Shown here piece after piece: positions 60,701 through 64,000 of a stretch of 64,000 nucleotides of DNA. The stretch lies in assembly GCA_963530615.1 (NCBI GenBank), contig CAUSDX010000006.1, forward strand, positions 1 through 64,000, written 5' to 3'. The notes below the pieces were generated by a model that ran no database searches, was not told where the DNA came from, and saw nothing but the letters and a program-made list of their open reading frames with translations. Position 1 is the stretch's first letter. Each line of letters begins with the position of its first letter. This stretch comes from JABCPE02 sp963530615 (GTDB taxonomy: Bacteria; Bacteroidota; Bacteroidia; Flavobacteriales; Weeksellaceae). The position numbers and the translations under genes were made by a program.

Positions 60701-61102
60701 TTTTTCGGATAAAGCAGAATAATGAGTAACGATGACCTTGGGGGAGTAATTTGTATTAAGACGATTGATAACTTCTGTCCGTAAAACTAAGTTTGCATTT
60801 TGAGTTTTCTCAATTTGGTAAGGTTCTAAATAAGTAGAAGGGAAATATAATACATTTTCCTTTCCTAAAAGTTCCTCCATTTCCGTTGTGAGGTAGTGAG
60901 CATTTTCCTTGTCATCTGTAACATATAGAATGTTATTTTGTAAAGTTAAAAAATATTCAGCTACTAAAAGAGATGAAGCGGAACCTACTACACCTTTTAC
61001 CAGTATATGTTGTTTTTTTTCTAATTCCTTAAAAATTTCCGTTCCGAAATTAAGTTTTAATAATCTCGGTAACAATGTTTGTTGTATATTTTGTAAATCC
61101 AT
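57731..61102 (-). CDS. mfd: Transcription-repair coupling factor Mfd
   Basis: An 1123-residue Mfd that removes stalled RNA polymerase and recruits UvrA. In order: the UvrB-like N-terminal part (EPGEFAVRGGIIDVFSYSNE), the CarD-like RNA polymerase interaction domain (KIGDYITHIDHGIGKFLGLV), a RecG-like motor with Walker A CGDVGFGKTEIAIRAAF and DEEH in LLIIDEEHKFGV, and the C-terminal TRCF domain (LELLLPDYYVSSTEERLNLY). It is divergent from the rplC operon. Confidence 0.97.
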   Translation of the reverse strand: MDLQNIQQTLLPRLLKLNFGTEIFKELEKKQHILVKGVVGSASSLLVAEYFLTLQNNILYVTDDKENAHYLTTEMEELLGKENVLYFPSTYLEPYQIEKTQNANLVLRTEVINRLNTNYSPKVIVTHYSALSEKVLKEDDFKTISLNINVGDLLDFDFSEKLLNDFHFNLTDFVSEPGEFAVRGGIIDVFSYSNEKPYRISFFGNEVENIKTFDIETQLSIDKTDSFQLVSNMNFSIQKNKISFLELLPKNSIIFSKNAHHGLMQIKNFYAKAEENFAKLNHEIKHQTPKELYISEDEFLDNLSKLQWIDFSNQNTEIDHQKAIINLIQQPQPTFHKNFEMLMEDFEEKKKNNFEIWISFSSEKQKERLEEIFTSLKQNYQNIDNQSIFHSLKSELHEGFIDFKNKIAIYTDHQIFDRYQRFKAKNTFAKSEQLTLKDLMSLKIGDYITHIDHGIGKFLGLVKVNNDGKTQECFKLSYKNGDLLYVSIHSLHKISKYNGPEGKEITLSKLGSPTWKNLKQKTKSKVKQIAFDLIKLYAKRKTTKGFSYSPDSYLQNELEASFLYEDTPDQEKATLDVKKDMEAQTIMDRLICGDVGFGKTEIAIRAAFKAATDGKQVAVLVPTTILAFQHYRSFKERLKDFPVNISYLNRFRTTKQKNETLQQLQNGEVDIIIGTHQLASDKVKFKDLGLLIIDEEHKFGVSVKDKLKTLKSNIDTLTLTATPIPRTLQFSLMAARDLSVIKTPPPNRQPVETQMIGFNEEILRDAISYELQRDGQVYFINNRVENLKEIAGLIQRLVPDARVITGHGQMDGKELEQRILDFMEGKYDVLVSTTIVESGVDVPNANTIFINDAQRFGMADLHQMRGRVGRSNRKAFCYLITPPYDMITADARKRLEAIEQFSDLGSGFHIAMKDLEIRGAGDLLGGEQSGFINEMGFEAYQKIMQEALEELQNEDEFEHLFANEEDRKKLFKSNKEVNIDTDLELLLPDYYVSSTEERLNLYQRLADITDKNTLIHFTNELKDRFGELPKEAINLLKSVELKWLAAEIGFEKIVIKKGVFLGYFPSNPQDKFYQSEKFRNIISYLQQNPQDAQLKEKNNQLLMRKDHVQNVEEVITVMERILE

Positions 61103-61296
61103 TATTTTATATAGTAATGTTAAATACGAAAAGCGATTTTGAAAATCTCCAAAATCGTTTTGTTAGGCAAATATAAAATTTTGAGCATATTTTTACAAAA
61201 TGAGAAATAGATTTTGGTAAAGTGTTCTTTGTTTGAAAAATTGATGTGAAATGAGGCTTTGAAAAAATATAAAATCCACTAAAAAAACAACTTACA

Positions 61297-61328
61297 TTTG
61301 TGAGATTTAAAAAATATTCTTAAATTTG
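61297..61328 (+). promoter_or_regulatory. Promoter of the rplC operon
   Basis: TTTG (61297-61300), 20 bases, TAAATTTG (61321-61328). An overlapping TACATTTG (61293-61300) may be a second -7 box. The rest of 61103-61296 is AT-rich and shows nothing else. Confidence 0.75.
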
Positions 61329-61335
61329 CCAACTA

Positions 61336-61364
61336 AACCAAGGGATAAAATGATTACTTTGGTT
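61336..61364 (+). promoter_or_regulatory. Leader hairpin before rplC
   Basis: AACCAAG (61336-61342) pairs with CTTTGGTT (61357-61364) in a leader of about 75 nt. L4 controls the S10 operon through the leader in E. coli; whether this hairpin does so is unknown. Confidence 0.35.
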
Positions 61365-61411
61365 AAAGTGATGTGTTTTTTGAATTTAACAAATAGTTTA
61401 TATAATTAATA

Positions 61412-62029
61412 ATGTCAGGTATTATTGGTAAGAAAATCGGCATGACTTCTTTGTTTAACGAGGAGGGGAAGAATATTCCTTGTACTGTTATTCAAGCGGG
61501 GCCATGTGTGGTTTTGCAGGTCAGAACCGAGGAGGTGGATGGTTATTCTGCTGTCCAGTTAGGTTTCGATGACAAGAGTGAGAAGAATGTCTCTAAGGCA
61601 TTGGCTGGTCATTTTAAAAAGGCTGGTTCTGCTCCTAAGGCAAAGGTTGTAGAATTTCAAGATGGATTCGAAGGTGCTAAATTAGGAGATGAGGTGAATG
61701 TAGAACTTTTTACAGAAGGGGAGTTTGTTGATGTTACGGGGACTTCTAAAGGTAAGGGTTTTCAAGGTGTTGTGAAAAGACATGGTTTTGGAGGTGTTAT
61801 GCAACAAACTCATGGTCAGCATAATAGATTGAGAGCTCCAGGTTCTATTGGTGCAGGATCTGACCCTTCAAGAGTTTTCAAAGGCTTGAGGATGGCGGGT
61901 AGAATGGGAGGAGAGCAGGTTACTGTTCAGAATCTTGAAGTGTTAAAAGTAGATAAAGAACAAAATCTTTTAGTAGTAAAAGGTGCTGTTCCGGGGGCTA
62001 AAAATTCTTATGTAATAATCAGAAAGTAA
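61412..62029 (+). CDS. rplC: 50S ribosomal protein L3
   Basis: A 205-residue uL3, an early assembly protein of the 50S. The start SGIIGKKIGMTSLFNEEGKN and the block GKGFQGVVKRHGFGGV with QTHGQHNRLRAPGSIGAGSD are canonical. It is the first gene of the operon here; rpsJ, which usually precedes it, is absent. Its stop codon overlaps the rplD start by one base. Confidence 0.98.
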   Translation: MSGIIGKKIGMTSLFNEEGKNIPCTVIQAGPCVVLQVRTEEVDGYSAVQLGFDDKSEKNVSKALAGHFKKAGSAPKAKVVEFQDGFEGAKLGDEVNVELFTEGEFVDVTGTSKGKGFQGVVKRHGFGGVMQQTHGQHNRLRAPGSIGAGSDPSRVFKGLRMAGRMGGEQVTVQNLEVLKVDKEQNLLVVKGAVPGAKNSYVIIRK

Positions 62030-62658
62030 TGGAATTAGTAGTATTAAATACATTAGGAAAAGAAACCGGAAGAAAAGTTTTGTTAGACGATGCTATTTTT
62101 GGTATTGAACCTAACCAGCATGCGGTTTACTTAGAAGTAAAGCAGTATCTTGCTGCTCAAAGACAAGGGACTCATAAGTCTAAAGAGAGAAGTGAAATTA
62201 CAGCTTCTACGAAGAAGTTGAAAAAACAAAAAGGATCTGGATCTGCTAGATATGGTGACATTAAGTCTCCTTTATTCAAAGGTGGAGGTAGAGTATTTGG
62301 GCCAAAACCAAGAGATTACAGATTTAAATTAAATAAAGCATTAAAGAGGTTGGCTAAAAAATCAGTTCTTTCTCAAAAAATGAGAGATAACTCTATTAAA
62401 GTATTGGAAGAACTTACATTAGCGGCTCCTAAAACAAAAGATTTTATCGGGGTAGTGAATGCTTTAGGTTTGGAAGGTAAGAAATCTTTGTTTATTCTTG
62501 CTGAGCCAAATAAGAATGTGTATCTATCTTCAAGAAATCTACCAAAAGCAAAAGTAATGCATTATAACGAAATTTCTTCTTATGATTTAGTTAATGCAGG
62601 AGAGGTAGTATTTTTTGAAGGTGCTGTGGAAAAGTTTCAAGAAAATTTAAGAAAGTAA
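62029..62658 (+). CDS. rplD: 50S ribosomal protein L4
   Basis: A 209-residue uL4. The rRNA-binding loop KSRSEITASTKKLKKQKGSG-like region (residues about 44-70, then ARYGDIKSPLFKGGGRVFGP) and the C-terminal domain are intact. L4 lines the exit tunnel and may repress its operon. It overlaps rplC by one base and precedes rplW by 3 bases. Confidence 0.97.
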   Translation: MELVVLNTLGKETGRKVLLDDAIFGIEPNQHAVYLEVKQYLAAQRQGTHKSKERSEITASTKKLKKQKGSGSARYGDIKSPLFKGGGRVFGPKPRDYRFKLNKALKRLAKKSVLSQKMRDNSIKVLEELTLAAPKTKDFIGVVNALGLEGKKSLFILAEPNKNVYLSSRNLPKAKVMHYNEISSYDLVNAGEVVFFEGAVEKFQENLRK

Positions 62659-62661
62659 ATC

Positions 62662-62949
62662 ATGTCAATCATTATTAAACCAATCATTTCAGAAAAAGCA
62701 ACTTATCTTACAGATTTGAGAGGGCAATATTCTTTTTTAGTAGATACTAAAGCGAATAAAATCCAAATCAAAAAAGCTGTAGAAGAAGCTTATGGTGTAA
62801 AAGTGGCGGAAGTTAGAACTATGATTTATGCTCCTAAGGTTTCTTCACGATACACTAAAAAAGGTCTTCAAGTTGGTAAGACAAACAAATTAAAGAAAGC
62901 TGTAGTAGAACTTCAATCAGGTGAAGTTTTAGATGTTTTTGCAAATTAA
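62662..62949 (+). CDS. rplW: 50S ribosomal protein L23
   Basis: A 95-residue uL23 at the tunnel exit, docking site for trigger factor and SRP. The start IIKPIISEKATYLTD and the middle VDTKANKIQIKKAVEEAYGV with KVAEVRTM are diagnostic. It is followed by rplB after 22 bases. Confidence 0.97.
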   Translation: MSIIIKPIISEKATYLTDLRGQYSFLVDTKANKIQIKKAVEEAYGVKVAEVRTMIYAPKVSSRYTKKGLQVGKTNKLKKAVVELQSGEVLDVFAN

Positions 62950-62971
62950 TGAATAATTATAAACAATAGTA

Positions 62972-63793
62972 ATGTCTGTTAGAAAATTAAAACCTATCAC
63001 CCCAGGACAGAGATTCAGAATTGTAAACAATTTTGATGAAATTACTACCAATAAACCAGAGAAATCTTTGACTATTGGTATTAAAAAATCAGGTGGGCGT
63101 AACAATACAGGTAAAATGACCATGCGTTACACCGGAGGTGGACACAAAAAGAAATACAGAATTATTGACTTCAAAAGAAATAAATTTGATGTTAATGCTA
63201 CTGTAAAATCTGTGGAGTATGATCCGAATAGAACTGCATTCATTGCTTTATTAGAATATGCTGATGGAGAGAAGAGATATATCGTGGCTCCAGCAGGTAT
63301 TAAAGTAGGGCAAGTTGTAGTTTCAGGAGAGAATGTAGCTCCAGAGATTGGGAATGCAATGAAGTTAAAGAACATTCCTTTGGGATCTGTTATCTCTTGT
63401 GTTGAGATGAAACCAGGTCAAGGAGCTATTTTAGCAAGAAGTGCAGGTTCTTCAGCACAGTTGACTTCAAGAGATGGAAAATATGCTATTATAAAATTGC
63501 CATCTGGGGAATCAAGAATGATTTTAGTAGAATGTATGGCAATGCTAGGCTCTGTGTCTAACGGTGATCATCAGCTTATAGTATCTGGTAAGGCAGGTAG
63601 AAGCAGATGGTTAGGTAGAAGACCAAGAACTAGAGCTGTAGTAATGAACCCAGTAGATCACCCAATGGGTGGTGGTGAAGGTAGATCATCTGGTGGTCAC
63701 CCAAGATCTAGAAACGGTAAACCTGCTAAAGGTTACAAGACTAGAAAGAAAAATAAAGTGTCTAACCGTTATATCGTATCTAAAAGAAAATAA
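62972..63793 (+). CDS. rplB: 50S ribosomal protein L2
   Basis: A 273-residue uL2, required for subunit joining and the peptidyl transferase centre. The N-terminal KPITPGQRFRIVNNFDEITT, SGGRNNTGKMTMRYTGGGHK and the C-terminal HPMGGGEGRSSGGHPRSRNG are intact. It precedes rpsS by 2 bases. Confidence 0.98.
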   Translation: MSVRKLKPITPGQRFRIVNNFDEITTNKPEKSLTIGIKKSGGRNNTGKMTMRYTGGGHKKKYRIIDFKRNKFDVNATVKSVEYDPNRTAFIALLEYADGEKRYIVAPAGIKVGQVVVSGENVAPEIGNAMKLKNIPLGSVISCVEMKPGQGAILARSAGSSAQLTSRDGKYAIIKLPSGESRMILVECMAMLGSVSNGDHQLIVSGKAGRSRWLGRRPRTRAVVMNPVDHPMGGGEGRSSGGHPRSRNGKPAKGYKTRKKNKVSNRYIVSKRK

Positions 63794-63795
63794 TT

Positions 63796-64000
63796 ATGGC
63801 AAGATCACTTAAGAAAGGACCTTTTATTCACCATTCATTAGAGAAAAAGGTTCAAGCAAATATAGAGTCTGGTAAGAAGACAGTAATTAAAACATGGTCT
63901 AGAGCATCTATGATTTCTCCAGACATGGTCGGTCAGACTATTGCAGTGCATAATGGGAAATCATTTATCCCTGTATATGTAACTGAGAATATGGTGGGAC
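63796..64000 (+). CDS. rpsS: 30S ribosomal protein S19 (partial, runs off the window)
   Basis: The first 68 codons are visible: MARSLKKGPFIHHSLEKKVQ, then VIKTWSRASMISPDMVGQTI, the classic uS19 sequence. The normal length is about 92, so roughly 24 codons are missing to the right. It continues the rplC-rplD-rplW-rplB-rpsS order. Confidence 0.96.
   Translation, partial: MARSLKKGPFIHHSLEKKVQANIESGKKTVIKTWSRASMISPDMVGQTIAVHNGKSFIPVYVTENMVG

Overview
The window is AT-rich chromosomal DNA from a member of the Bacteroidota, most likely a flavobacterium of the Weeksellaceae type. The evidence is: promoters of the TTTG...TANNTTTG kind in front of many genes, few recognisable Shine-Dalgarno sequences, bS16 with a long acidic/alanine-rich tail, type B L31, BamA followed by two OmpH/Skp genes, a DUF6089 barrel, a DUF5689 lipoprotein beside a TonB receptor, and the order tuf-tRNA(Trp)-secE-nusG. 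The urease locus fits urease-positive genera such as Bergeyella, but the species cannot be proved from sequence alone. No phage, insertion sequence or CRISPR array was seen.

Layout. 1-1305: a terminator and a broken LOTUS/DUF3825 gene. 1337-6970: housekeeping genes (SDR, aroA, MazG-like, rpmE2, a GlmU-like nucleotidyltransferase, guaB). 7021-17167: a complete urease locus in three apparent transcription units: hypA-hypB-urea transporter-ureA-ureB-ureC1; then a second full-length ureC alone with its own promoter, leader and terminator; then ureE-ureF-ureG-ureD. HypA/HypB and UreE/F/G/D supply and insert nickel, the transporter brings in urea, and UreABC forms the enzyme. 17215-19457: a short MscS-type channel, then a small accessory cassette (XRE regulator, TerB-like protein, 37-residue cationic peptide) between two copies of a degenerate 21-bp repeat. 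19458-31507, mostly minus strand: comM, rfbD, thioesterase, the uppS-bamA-skp envelope cluster, a candidate orphan small RNA, comEC, pdhB and a lipoprotein.

31718-40596 carries the translation block: rpsA (with a possible pseudoknot leader), uup on the other strand, tRNA-Cys, tuf, tRNA-Trp, secE, nusG and rplK-rplA-rplJ-rplL. rpoB/rpoC do not follow rplL; recG and mutS come next on the minus strand. 45598-48884: bestrophin-like channel, TrmH-type methyltransferase, prfB, DedA. 48946-54453: a secreted nuclease/phosphatase divergent from a TonB receptor and a DUF5689 lipoprotein, plausibly one surface scavenging system. 54528-61102: sodA, pdxH, rimM, rpsP, pth, mfd. 61297 to the end: the start of the S10-type ribosomal operon, beginning at rplC and running off the window inside rpsS.

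The most unusual points are the separately transcribed second ureC with a 419-bp tract identical to the first, the repeat-bounded XRE/TerB/peptide cassette, an unannotated plus-strand transcript with a sigma54-like promoter, a recG gene with no standard start codon for its conserved N-terminus, and the nuclease/TonB/DUF5689 locus.
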